Shown here: one piece after another, positions 56,109-64,000 of the stretch
How the letters are laid out: every line of letters begins with the position of its first letter
Position numbering within the stretch: position 1 is the first letter of the stretch
Origin: Methylobacter marinus A45
GTDB taxonomy: Bacteria; Pseudomonadota; Gammaproteobacteria; Methylococcales; Methylomonadaceae
Length of the DNA: 64,000 nt
Assembly: GCF_000383855.1 (NCBI RefSeq)
Contig: NZ_KB912877.1
Span: 4,085,005 to 4,149,004 of the forward strand
Reading direction: 5' to 3'
Translations under genes and position numbers: made by a program
The notes under the pieces: model-generated
What the model was told of the DNA's origin: nothing
Database searches by the model: none
Seen by the model: the letters and a program-made list of their open reading frames with translations, nothing else

Positions 56109-56295
56109 TTAGGAACGCGCATAAAATAACTTCCACAAGTGCGCGGATGAATTTCCGTTGTAGGTGCGGATTTATTTATACCCTATGGGTACTTGTGCCC
56201 TATAGGGTATCCCCACAGTGCGAATACCCTGAAGGGCACAAGTGCATTCGCACCTACATTCCCTAATTTATTCCATGCCCATTACTTAGTGAACC
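56109..56295. repeat. Repeat family B (MITE-like), copy 2
   Basis: It begins TTAGGAACGCGCATAAAATA and ends TTCCATGCCCATTACTTAGT, GAACC, as in 13843-14030. The last 10 bp overlap the 3' end of the cupin gene (stop at 56286-56288), so the element supplies that gene's last codons and stop. Confidence 0.8.
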
Positions 56296-56624
56296 ACTCT
56301 TTTAAGAAAGACGGTCAGGACGATGACCGCATCCTCAATGCCTTTGAGCGAATGCGGCTCTCCCGGCATGAGATAGAGCAACTGGCCCTCTTGTAATTCT
56401 TGCGTCTTGCCCATGGCGGTCAACTCGATTTTTCCCTGCACGCAATGAACGACGATGGCCCCTGGAACGTGGTGATTGGGAAATTCCTTGTTTTGGGGCA
56501 CGACAAGGCGCGCCAGTTCCATTTCATCTGTTTTTATGATGACCTTGGTCTTTTCGTTGGGCAGATCATTGGCCCAACTGGCAAGGTCGACAATTTCCCC
56601 CGGAACCGCGTGATGTGTTGCCAT
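56286..56624 (-). CDS. Small cupin-domain protein
   Basis: The 112-aa cupin has the pattern NHHVPGAIVVHCVQGKIELT and EGQLLYLMPGEPHSLKGIED, the two metal-binding cupin boxes. The ATG at 56624 follows AAGGTAACGGCT; a longer frame to 56912 is only an open extension. The function is unknown. Its 3' end coincides with the end of repeat B. Confidence 0.75.
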   Translation of the reverse strand: MATHHAVPGEIVDLASWANDLPNEKTKVIIKTDEMELARLVVPQNKEFPNHHVPGAIVVHCVQGKIELTAMGKTQELQEGQLLYLMPGEPHSLKGIEDAVIVLTVFLKRVVH

Positions 56625-56734
56625 AGCCGTTACCTTCGTCTTGAAAATATAAAATTGGACAGGGCGCGGAAAAATTTGTTCTATTTGATCCCATGAGCGA
56701 TCGATTGAATCGAGCTTGACCTGCACAAGGATGC

Positions 56735-56833
56735 CTAACGGCCGCGCGGCTTGATGATGCGCCAGCCGCGCCGCACCCCGCTGCCGAGCAGGAACAGCAG
56801 GGCGATGCCGTAACAGCGCCATGAAGGTTTCAT
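56735..56833 (-). CDS. Possible 32-aa single-helix membrane peptide
   Basis: Between malic enzyme and the cupin gene the minus strand encodes MKPSWRCYGIALLFLLGSGV followed by RRGWRIIKPRGR and a stop. One helix and a strongly basic tail are seen. The ribosome site is weak and no family is known to me; the frame may be chance. Confidence 0.25.
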   Translation of the reverse strand: MKPSWRCYGIALLFLLGSGVRRGWRIIKPRGR

Positions 56834-56908
56834 CGCCCTGAAAGCGCATGATAAATAGGATGATGCCACGGGCATCCTGCAGTTTCACGGTAACCTGACA
56901 GAATGGGG

Positions 56909-58675
56909 TCAACGTGAGGACGCCTCCTGGCAGCCACGTGACGGTGTGCTCGGAGGCGAGTATTTGAAAGGCAGGTGTTCGGCTTTCCAGAATCTGGCGC
57001 GCACATAGGCTTCAAGATCGGTTCCTTTAAGTTCCTGGCGACTGGATGAGCCATCTTCCAGCGCTTTGGCAAGGACACGCGTGGCGACAACGATGCTGAC
57101 TTTCCGCAGATCGGCAATGGGGGGATAAATCTGGCCGGCGGCAAGGTAGTGCTCCGCCGTGTAATCGGCCAGCGCATAGGCGGATTCCAGCACCATGGCG
57201 TCGCTGATGCGGTAGCATTCCCCCAATACCGCGGCAAAACCCAGGCCGGGAAAGATAAACGCGTTATTGCCCTGGCCGACAGGATAACGGTGACCGTTAT
57301 AGTCGACGTCGCCGAACGGGCTGCCTGTCGCGACGATCGCCTGGCCTTGGGTCCAGGCAAGGATGTCTTCGGGAATCGCTTCGCAGTTGGCGGTCGGGTT
57401 CGACAGCGGAAAGATCACCGGCTGCCGGGTGCTTTTGGCCATGGCTTTGATGATGGGCTCGTTAAACAGCCCGGCGATGCCCGAAAGCCCGATCAGTACC
57501 GTGGGCTGAGCGTGGCTGACGACTTCCATGAGATCGGGGATTTCGCCACGGATCACCCAGTTTTCATACATGTCCTTGAATTGCGCGACCGGCAGTTTAT
57601 AGGCATCGGTCGTGATTTCCTCGACCACCAGTCCGCGCCCGTCCATGACGAACATCTGCCGGCGCGCCTGCTCGCGGCTCAGGCCGTCGCGCACCATGCC
57701 TTCCTGAATCGCGCGGGCGACGCCGACGCCGCCCGCGCCGGCCCCGACCACGACCACCCTCTGGTCGGCAAGCGACTCGCCTTTTTTACAGCAGGCCGAC
57801 AACAGTCCCGCAAGCGCCACGGCCCCGGTGCCCTGGATGTCGTCGTTGAAGCAGGGGACCTGATCCCGATATTTCTCCAGCACGTCAAACGCGACATTTT
57901 TGGCGAAGTCTTCCCATTGAATAATGGCTTTCGGCCATTTCTTCCTCACGGCGCCGACGAATTTATCCACCAGCTCAAAGTAAGCCTGACCTCGCAGGCG
58001 TTTTTCGTGAATGCCCAGATAACGCGGATCTTCGAGCAATTCCGTCCGGTCCGTGCCTACATCCAGATTCACCGGCAGGGTGTGGCAAGGGTTAAGCCCG
58101 CCGCCGACGGTGTACAACGACAGCTTTCCTATGCAGATGATCAGTCCGCCCATGCCCTGGTCGCCAATGCCGAGGATGGCGGAAGCGTCGGTAACGACAA
58201 TCATGCGGATATCATGCAAAGGGTAATCGTCCAGGATGGTTTCCACGCGGTCGATATTGTTGGCGGACAAGGTCAGGCCGCGCGCCGTTGAATAGAGCTT
58301 GCTGAATTTCTGAACCGCCAGGCCGATCGTCGGGGTATAGACAATCGGCGTCATTTCTTCCAGGTGGCGCTCGAGCAGTGCGTAAAAAAGCACTTCGGAC
58401 CGTTCCTGCACGGCGCGAAGAAACTGATATTTTGAAATGTCGTCGGGCTGCCTGCGGTAATTGGTATACAGCCGGTCCACCTGAAGTTCCAGGTTGGTTA
58501 CTTGCGGCGGCAACAGACCTTCAAGACCGAGGGCGATACGTTCTTGTTCGGTAAAAGCGGTACCCTTGTTGGTTGCGGACAGCCGCAACAAGACAATGCC
58601 CCGGACGGAAACCTCCATATAAGGGTTGCCGTTTTCATCCATTTTGTAATCGAAGTAATCACTGAGTTGCGACAT
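56909..58675 (-). CDS. maeA: Malic enzyme (NAD-type, large)
   Basis: The 588-aa enzyme decarboxylates malate to pyruvate. It has the catalytic Tyr region (TPIVYTPTIGLAV), the metal-binding TDASAILGIGDQG, PCFNDDIQGTGAVALAG, and the dinucleotide fold VVVGAGAGGVGVARAI. Its size fits the large bacterial/eukaryotic-like group (E. coli SfcA/MaeA 565 aa). NAD versus NADP cannot be settled from sequence alone. A 276-bp gap separates it from the divergent glucosidase gene. Confidence 0.93.
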   Translation of the reverse strand: MSQLSDYFDYKMDENGNPYMEVSVRGIVLLRLSATNKGTAFTEQERIALGLEGLLPPQVTNLELQVDRLYTNYRRQPDDISKYQFLRAVQERSEVLFYALLERHLEEMTPIVYTPTIGLAVQKFSKLYSTARGLTLSANNIDRVETILDDYPLHDIRMIVVTDASAILGIGDQGMGGLIICIGKLSLYTVGGGLNPCHTLPVNLDVGTDRTELLEDPRYLGIHEKRLRGQAYFELVDKFVGAVRKKWPKAIIQWEDFAKNVAFDVLEKYRDQVPCFNDDIQGTGAVALAGLLSACCKKGESLADQRVVVVGAGAGGVGVARAIQEGMVRDGLSREQARRQMFVMDGRGLVVEEITTDAYKLPVAQFKDMYENWVIRGEIPDLMEVVSHAQPTVLIGLSGIAGLFNEPIIKAMAKSTRQPVIFPLSNPTANCEAIPEDILAWTQGQAIVATGSPFGDVDYNGHRYPVGQGNNAFIFPGLGFAAVLGECYRISDAMVLESAYALADYTAEHYLAAGQIYPPIADLRKVSIVVATRVLAKALEDGSSSRQELKGTDLEAYVRARFWKAEHLPFKYSPPSTPSRGCQEASSR

Positions 58676-58856
58676 GGTTATTCCTTCTATTTGAGCTTAT
58701 GAATTGCAATATTCAGATTCAACTGATACCGCTCCTGGAATAAAACAGAATTGACGGTTAGATACAGCGTATCGGGTTTTTATCTAATCCGGTAAAAAAT
58801 TAGCCCTCACGCCCGAAGATAACATGAAAACCAACATACTGATGCTGTCCCGTTGC

Positions 58857-58876
58857 GGGACGAATCAATTCGGCCC
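58857..58876. repeat. Degenerate REP-like palindrome
   Basis: GGGACGAATCAATTCGGCCC is a diverged relative of the palindrome at 46749-46770, in the gap between malic enzyme and glucosidase genes. Confidence 0.5.
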
Positions 58877-58951
58877 CGGAAGTACCGCGCAGAACTGTCT
58901 AGCGGTCCGATGAATGTGCCGGATCAACTTTAAATCATCACGGAGGCCAAC

Positions 58952-61618
58952 ATGACAAAAGACACCTTCCAATCGGAGACAGAAACAGGCCGCCCCGTCA
59001 GCGCGGAACGAAGGCGCATGCTGGATCAGAACAGCGGCGAGGCGGCATGGCGGTTATGGGGGCCTTACTTAAGCGAGCGCCAGTGGGGCACGGTACGCGA
59101 GGACTACAGTAAAAACGGGGACGCCTGGGACTATTTCAGCCACGACCAGGCTCGCAGCCGGGCCTACCGCTGGGGCGAGGACGGCATCGCGGGGCTTTGC
59201 GATGAAAAACAGTGGCTGTGCCTTGGTTTGGCCCTATGGAACGGACAGGACGCTATCCTCAAGGAACGCCTGTTCGGCCTGACCAATGAAGAAGGCAATC
59301 ACGGCGAGGACGTCAAGGAGCTTTATTACTATCTCGATGCCACGCCCAGCCATGCATACCTGAAAATGCTGTACAAGTATCCGCAACAGGCCTTTCCCTA
59401 TGCGGCGCTGGTTGAGGAAAATCGCAAGCGCGGTCGGGACAGGCCGGAATTCGAACTGCTGGACACCGGCGTGTTCGATGACAATCGCTACTTCGACGTG
59501 TTCATCGAATACGCCAAGGCCGGCGTCGACGATATCCTCATGCTGATCACGGCGCACAACCGCGGCGGCGATTTGGCGACGCTGCATGTGCTGCCGCAGC
59601 TCTGGTTCCGCAATACCTGGAGCTGGGGCTATGATGTTATCCGCCCGGCATTAGCCGCCGCCGAAACCGGCGGCATTCAGATTCACCAGGCCGATCTGGG
59701 CGATTACCATTGCTATTTCGACGGCGATCCCGAATTGCTGTTCTGCGACAACGAAACCAATCTCCGGCACTTGTATAATCAGCCCGCTGACGGCTATTTC
59801 AAGGATGCTCTTCATGACTGGCTCATCAACGGCAACCGCCAGGCCGTCAATCCCGAGCAATATGGGACCAAGGCGGCGGGGCATTATCGCTTGTCGGTTC
59901 CGGCTCACGGCAAGGTTGAGGTACGTCTGCGTCTGAGCAAGACCCGGAACGCGCGGCCTTTTCATGACTTCAACGAGCTGTTCACCCTGCGCCGCGACGA
60001 GGCGGACGATTTTTATGCCGAGCTGCAAGCGGGCATGACCGATGCCGAGGCCCGGCTAATCCAACGCCAGGCCTTGGCCGGCATGATCTGGAGCAAACAG
60101 TTCTATTACTACGACATCCCGCAGTGGCTGAATGGCGATCCGGGCACTATTCCGCCGCCGAGAGAGCGTCTCAACGGGCGCAACAGCGACTGGCAGCATC
60201 TGAACAATGCCGACATCGTTTCCATGCCCGATACCTGGGAATATCCGTGGTATGCGGCCTGGGACCTGGCGTTTCATTGCGTGACCCTGGCGATAATCGA
60301 TCCGGTCTTCGCCAAAAACCAGCTGCTGCTGATGACGCGGGAATGGTACATGCACCCGAACGGCCAGATGCCCGCTTATGAATGGAAGCTGGGCGACGTC
60401 AACCCGCCGGTGCATGCCTGGGCCGCGTGGGAAGTGTACCAGTCCGAACGCCAAAGCAACGGCGGCATCGGTGATCTCGACTTCCTGGAGCGGATCATGC
60501 ACAAATTGATCATCAACTTCACCTGGTGGGTCAATCGCAAGGATGCCGACGACAATAACGTTTTCCAGGGCGGCTTTCTCGGCCTGGACAATATCGGTGT
60601 GTTCGATCGCAGCACGCCATTGCCGGGCGGCGGCCATATCGACCAGGCCGACGGCACCAGCTGGATGGCGATGTATTGTCTGAATCTGATGCGCATAGCC
60701 CTGGAGTTGGCGCTGCATGATCGTGTTTATGAGGATATCGCCACCAAGTTTTTCGAACATTTTCTCTACATCGCCAAAGCGATGAGCGACATCAGCGATC
60801 AGCATATCGGTCTTTGGGATGAGGATGACCATTTTTTCTATGACGTGCTGCGTTCGCCCGACGGGACAAAAATCCCGCTCAAAGTGCGTTCCATGATCGG
60901 GCTGATTCCGTTTTACGCGGTAGAGGTCATCGGTTCCGAACTGCTGGATAAATTACCGGATTTCAAACGCCGCATGAAATGGTTTCTTGATTACCGTCCC
61001 GATCTGGCTTCATTAGTATCCGATTGGAATGAGCCGGGACGCGGCAATCGTCACTTGCTATCCCTGCTTCGCGGTCATCGCATGAGAAAACTGTTGCAAC
61101 GCATGCTGGACGAGACCGAGTTTTTATCCGACTTCGGCGTGCGTTCCCTGTCGCGTGCGCATCGTGACCAGCCCTATGTGGTCAGTTGCGCCAGTACCCC
61201 GATGAGCGTGCATTACCAGCCGGGCGAAGCCGAATCGGGCATGTTCGGCGGCAACTCCAACTGGCGGGGGCCTGTCTGGTTTCCGGTCAATTACCTGTTG
61301 ATCACCTCGCTCCGGCGCTTTGCCAGCTTCTACGGCGAGGGCTTCAAAATAGAGTGTCCGACCGGATCGGGCAGATTGCTGTCCATCAATGAAGTCGCCG
61401 ATGAGCTGTCCCGGCGGCTGATCCGGATTTTCCGCAAGGACGCCAATGGGCGCAGACCCGCCTATGGCGGTGACGAAAGGCTGCAAAATGATCCGCACTT
61501 TAAAGATTACCTGCTATTTCACGAATACTTCCACGGCGATGAAGGTCATGGCCTGGGCGCCTCCCACCAGACCGGCTGGACCGGCCTGGTGGCGAAATTG
61601 CTGCAGCCGCGTCCGTAA
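58952..61618 (+). CDS. GH63-like (MGH1-type) glucosidase
   Basis: The 888-aa protein has an N-terminal beta-sandwich-like part and an (alpha/alpha)6 barrel with TWEYPWYAAWDLAFHCVTLA, YMHPNGQMPAYEW, ADGTSWMAMYCLNLMRIALE, and GGNSNWRGPVWFPVNYLLI, the GH63/YgjK pattern. The Asp in WDLAFH is the likely acid; a Glu near the C-terminal ASHQTGWTGL is the likely base. The substrate is an alpha-glucoside not known here (glycogen, trehalose or glucosylglycerate-like). No signal peptide, so it is cytoplasmic. GGAGG precedes the ATG. Confidence 0.85.
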   Translation: MTKDTFQSETETGRPVSAERRRMLDQNSGEAAWRLWGPYLSERQWGTVREDYSKNGDAWDYFSHDQARSRAYRWGEDGIAGLCDEKQWLCLGLALWNGQDAILKERLFGLTNEEGNHGEDVKELYYYLDATPSHAYLKMLYKYPQQAFPYAALVEENRKRGRDRPEFELLDTGVFDDNRYFDVFIEYAKAGVDDILMLITAHNRGGDLATLHVLPQLWFRNTWSWGYDVIRPALAAAETGGIQIHQADLGDYHCYFDGDPELLFCDNETNLRHLYNQPADGYFKDALHDWLINGNRQAVNPEQYGTKAAGHYRLSVPAHGKVEVRLRLSKTRNARPFHDFNELFTLRRDEADDFYAELQAGMTDAEARLIQRQALAGMIWSKQFYYYDIPQWLNGDPGTIPPPRERLNGRNSDWQHLNNADIVSMPDTWEYPWYAAWDLAFHCVTLAIIDPVFAKNQLLLMTREWYMHPNGQMPAYEWKLGDVNPPVHAWAAWEVYQSERQSNGGIGDLDFLERIMHKLIINFTWWVNRKDADDNNVFQGGFLGLDNIGVFDRSTPLPGGGHIDQADGTSWMAMYCLNLMRIALELALHDRVYEDIATKFFEHFLYIAKAMSDISDQHIGLWDEDDHFFYDVLRSPDGTKIPLKVRSMIGLIPFYAVEVIGSELLDKLPDFKRRMKWFLDYRPDLASLVSDWNEPGRGNRHLLSLLRGHRMRKLLQRMLDETEFLSDFGVRSLSRAHRDQPYVVSCASTPMSVHYQPGEAESGMFGGNSNWRGPVWFPVNYLLITSLRRFASFYGEGFKIECPTGSGRLLSINEVADELSRRLIRIFRKDANGRRPAYGGDERLQNDPHFKDYLLFHEYFHGDEGHGLGASHQTGWTGLVAKLLQPRP

Positions 61619-62167
61619 GCCAGTATTCAATTTAAAAGATTTAACCACGAAGGACACGAACGCCTCCAAGGACAGGAAATGATCCCGTCATTTCTCTGCA
61701 TTCACCCCATCCATGGGGATTATGGAGGCGGTAGAATTGCGTCTGGAACAGCAATCGAGAGCACGAAGTTTTAAGTTTTTGATTAAGTTAATTATTTCTT
61801 CGTGTCCTCGGCAACTGCTCCTGCGTTGCCTACAGGGATGTAGGTACTTAGCGTGAGCAGGAGCGGAAGCTGCGCCTAAAGCGCCTACTTTTGGTGCTCT
61901 ACCTCCTGCATCCCTGCAGTCGTTCGTGATCTTCGTGGTGAATAAGGCTTTTTATGACGTTTTTCACTAATTCATTCACAGTCTCGTACCTTTTCTATGC
62001 ATCTAAGGCGGATAAGCACGATAGGATAATGCGAAGCTCATCAATCGCGAATGATGGGCTTCCTTCGTCAGCCCATCCTATCCGCCACCAAGTTAAGCTT
62101 TTCATGGTGAGCTGGTCGAACCTGAACGGTTTAATAGCAGTGAGAACACGCACTGCCTACCATTTTC
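61619..62167. other. Mosaic of intergenic repeats
   Basis: About 550 bp with: an ACCACGAAGGACACGAA motif (about 61643), the inverted copy of the 22505-22545 element (61670-61718), TTCTTCGTGTCCTCGG (about 61796), CGCCTAAAGCGCCTACT (about 61875), and CTTCGTGGTGAATAAGG (about 61935) followed by a TTCATTCACAGTCTC shared with the 55035-55075 region. No gene is supported. Confidence 0.55.
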
Positions 62168-62743
62168 CTAAGTTTCATAAGGCGGATATGTGATTGCCGT
62201 GCCGTCCACCTTGGCGAAAGGCGTCAGCGTGTGCTTTTGCCGGCGTGTCTCGCTGACGATTTCCTCCACGCGAATCCCGCGTATCAGCAAAGCGTCGGCG
62301 ATCAGCGAGCGATGGCAGCGCCATGGCACGGCCTCGGCGCACATCAATACGATGCGCTCCCGCTTTACCCGATCGATAAGGTCCGCCAGGCTTGCCGCGA
62401 ATTCCGGGGTCTGCATGTAATCCGCGTAACCGCGAAACGCCTCGTTTCGCCATCCGAGATTTGGCGAATCCGGGCTCGTGCGCCGGAAGCCGCCCAAACC
62501 GATAGCGTGCGTATAGCGGATGCCGGCGGACTCAAGCGCCACACAAAACGTGTCGCGGTTAAATTGCGGATTATGGCGCGAGCGCGGCACGGTACGCACA
62601 TCGATGAGGCGGTCGACCGAGTGCGCCTTGAGCAGATCGATGAATGCTTCCAATGAGCGCGTGGAATGTCCGACAGTCAAAACGATGGGCTGGAATTCCT
62701 GCTTCAACATCGATCTCCGGTTACGCGCCGCCTGTTTCGGCAT
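62168..62743 (-). CDS. DUF488 family protein
   Basis: The 191-aa protein has VLTVGHSTRSLEAFIDLLKA, IDVRTVPRSRHNPQFN, and VLMCAEAVPWRCHRSLIADA, the DUF488 signature with a Cys-containing MCAE and CHR motif. Its function is unknown; some call it a distant nuclease or a DNA-repair related domain. A start at 62710 (MLKQEF) is an alternative and gives the more usual N-terminus. It follows the glycosylase gene by 45 bp. Confidence 0.85.
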   Translation of the reverse strand: MPKQAARNRRSMLKQEFQPIVLTVGHSTRSLEAFIDLLKAHSVDRLIDVRTVPRSRHNPQFNRDTFCVALESAGIRYTHAIGLGGFRRTSPDSPNLGWRNEAFRGYADYMQTPEFAASLADLIDRVKRERIVLMCAEAVPWRCHRSLIADALLIRGIRVEEIVSETRRQKHTLTPFAKVDGTAITYPPYET

Positions 62744-62788
62744 GGATATGTTTCAACATATTGGCGGCGTCTGCGGGACAGGGTTCTG

Positions 62789-63388
62789 TCAGCCGGCCTG
62801 AAGCGCCCTGATCCGCGCGCGCAGCTCGGGCAGAAGCCTTTCTTCAAACCAGGGGTTGCGCTTGAGCCAAGGAGTATTGCGCGGCGAAGGATGCGGCAAG
62901 GGCAGGTAGCGCGGTGCATACGCTTGCCAATTTCGGGTCGTTTCCGTCAGTGAAGGCCGGCGGCGAGCAGCCAAAAAACGGCGCTGGGCATATTGGCCGA
63001 CCAGCAGCACCAGTTCAATCCGGGGCAGTTCGGCCAGCAATCGGTTCAGCCAAAGGTCGGCGCATTCGCGGCGCGGCGGCAGATCGCCGCTTTTCCCGCG
63101 TCCGGGATAACAATAACCCATGGGAATGATCGCGATGCGCGAGGCATCGTAAAAAGCCGCCTTGTCTATCCCCATCCAGGTGCGCAGGCGCTCGCCGCTC
63201 GGGTCGTCCCAGGGAATGCCCGTTTCATGCACGCGCGCGCCGGGCGCTTGTCCGACGATGAGAATGCGGGCAGTTGCCTCGGCGCGCAGCACGGGACGCG
63301 GACCTAGCGGCAGATGCCGCTCACATGCCCGGCAATTGCGCACGGCCGCCAGCAGTGCCTCGAGAGACGGATATCGGATTTCGGTCAT
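62789..63388 (-). CDS. Uracil-DNA glycosylase-like protein
   Basis: The 199-aa protein has ILIVGQAPGARVHETGIPWD, an active-site/motif A of the UDG superfamily (GQAPG), MGYCYPGRGKSGDLPP, LVLLVGQYAQRRFL and the motif B-like PLPHPSPRNTPW. It looks like an uncharacterised UDG-family member acting on uracil or mismatches. Possible cysteines for an Fe-S cluster are only partly present (NCRACERHL), so the family-4 assignment is uncertain. Confidence 0.85.
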   Translation of the reverse strand: MTEIRYPSLEALLAAVRNCRACERHLPLGPRPVLRAEATARILIVGQAPGARVHETGIPWDDPSGERLRTWMGIDKAAFYDASRIAIIPMGYCYPGRGKSGDLPPRRECADLWLNRLLAELPRIELVLLVGQYAQRRFLAARRRPSLTETTRNWQAYAPRYLPLPHPSPRNTPWLKRNPWFEERLLPELRARIRALQAG

Positions 63389-63574
63389 GAGAGTTGTCCG
63401 TTTTTATGTAAACAAGACTTAGTGTAGGGCAGGGAACGCGTGGTTCAATAAGGTTGACGCACTGATCGGGTTATAAATTGGCAAGTTTTCGGTCGAGCGT
63501 TATGTGAGTTACCGTACAGACGTGGAAAGCGATTGAATGCAATGTATCTGAAATTGCAAGCGCAAGGCAATCAA

Positions 63575-64000
63575 ATGAGCGAATCCACAGCAAAACCGAG
63601 CGGACCCGACTTCACCGAAGGCGTGGCATTCTCCAACATCTCCGACAACGAGCCTGTTCTTGGTCATGTGCATGGCGAACCGGTGCTTTTGACGCGGCGG
63701 GGCGACGAGTTGTTTGCGATCGGCAATCGTTGCACGCATTACGATGCTCCGCTGAGCGAAGGGCTGCTCGTGGGGGATACGGTTCGCTGCCCATGGCACC
63801 ATGCCTGTTTCAGTCTGCGTACGGGCGAGGCCCTGCGTGCCCCGGCGCTGGATCCGGTCTCCTGCTGGCGCGTGGAGCAGCAGGGCGGCACTGTCTATGT
63901 ACGGGAAAAGCTGGAGCCGGCCAGGAAGCAGCTGCCCGCCATTTTGACCGATGTGCCGCGCGCCATCGTTATCGTCGGCGGCGGTGCGGCGGGCAGCGCG
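63575..64000 (+). CDS. Rieske/FAD oxidoreductase, partial (cut by window end)
   Basis: The frame runs from ATG 63575 to the window edge (142 codons, no stop). It has a Rieske domain (NRCTHYDAPLSEGLL, then CPWHHACFSLRTGEALRAPA) and a following FAD fold start (AIVIVGGGAAGSA). That arrangement is found in AIF-like, apoptosis-inducing-factor-type NADH oxidoreductases with an N-terminal Rieske domain. The remainder lies outside the window. It is divergent from the glycosylase gene. Confidence 0.88.
   Translation, partial: MSESTAKPSGPDFTEGVAFSNISDNEPVLGHVHGEPVLLTRRGDELFAIGNRCTHYDAPLSEGLLVGDTVRCPWHHACFSLRTGEALRAPALDPVSCWRVEQQGGTVYVREKLEPARKQLPAILTDVPRAIVIVGGGAAGSA

Noticed and set aside
56625-56912. 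N-terminal extension of the cupin protein to 208 aa
   Set aside because: The first 96 residues are not protein-like and a good ribosome site precedes the internal ATG at 56624.
57149-58291. A 380-codon open frame on the + strand opposite malic enzyme
   Set aside because: Antisense shadow of maeA; no recognisable motif and no ribosome site.
1-64000. tRNA, rRNA, tmRNA, CRISPR arrays and transposase genes
   Set aside because: Looked for in the gaps, including beside smpB; no cloverleaf, spaced direct repeats or DDE-type frames were recognised by eye. A covariance-model search would be decisive.

Overview
The window is one contiguous chromosomal stretch of a Gammaproteobacterium. The conserved blocks smpB / ratA-rnfH / bamE / fur, lolC-lolD-comEC, a suf iron-sulfur operon with its Rrf2 regulator, and an E. 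coli-like prfB frameshift site all point there. The gene mix (Tad pilus, a second EF-G, a SufBCDS plus NifU-type scaffold set, many intergenic palindromes) would fit Methylococcales (methanotrophs), but nothing here is diagnostic, so the order is inference. No rRNA, tRNA, CRISPR array or insertion-sequence transposase was seen.

Layout. 1-12100: a nearly complete Tad/Flp type IVc pilus locus on the + strand (flp, tadV/cpaA, tadE, cpaB, cpaC secretin, cpaE/tadZ, cpaF/tadA ATPase, tadB, tadC, tadD lipoprotein, a DUF3613 protein, tadG). 12300-13441: a membrane diguanylate cyclase on the other strand. 14100-16500: an AT-richer accessory island with a 321-aa putative membrane-active effector, its membrane partner, and a second partial copy of both (orphan C-terminal domain plus paralogous partner), which looks like a polymorphic toxin/immunity locus. 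17097-21936: a DUF2721 protein, a chemoreceptor, an EAL phosphodiesterase and an ANTAR regulator; tandem NtrC-like sites and a sigma-54-like promoter lie upstream of the last pair. 22620-30478: EF-G2, an ABC-F ATPase (YbiT type), a NYN nuclease, ppnP, a lipoprotein, a methylase/FAD-oxidoreductase pair that resembles a split MnmC, and a vapBC toxin-antitoxin operon.

30582-40192: HopJ-like, isochorismatase-like, smpB, an SNF-type transporter, ratA, rnfH, bamE, fur, lolC, lolD, a DUF2062 protein and comEC. 40278-46674: the suf operon (regulator, sufB, an inserted hicAB pair, sufC, sufD, sufS, NifU-like scaffold). 46837-53242: rsmJ, a Rieske ferredoxin, prfB, lysS, DUF2818, glutathione reductase and a Prx5-type peroxiredoxin. 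53583-64000: a small secreted protein, gloB, cytochrome b561, a cupin, malic enzyme, a GH63-like glucosidase, DUF488, a uracil-DNA glycosylase-like protein, and the start of a Rieske/FAD oxidoreductase cut by the window edge.

Intergenic regions are rich in palindromic and MITE-like repeats. At least two families have inverted ends and several copies: A at about 2065, 12107 and 53419; B at about 13843 and 56109 with fragments elsewhere. Another short palindrome works as a rho-independent terminator in three places. The strongest candidate for something new is the duplicated effector/partner cassette at 14123-16171.
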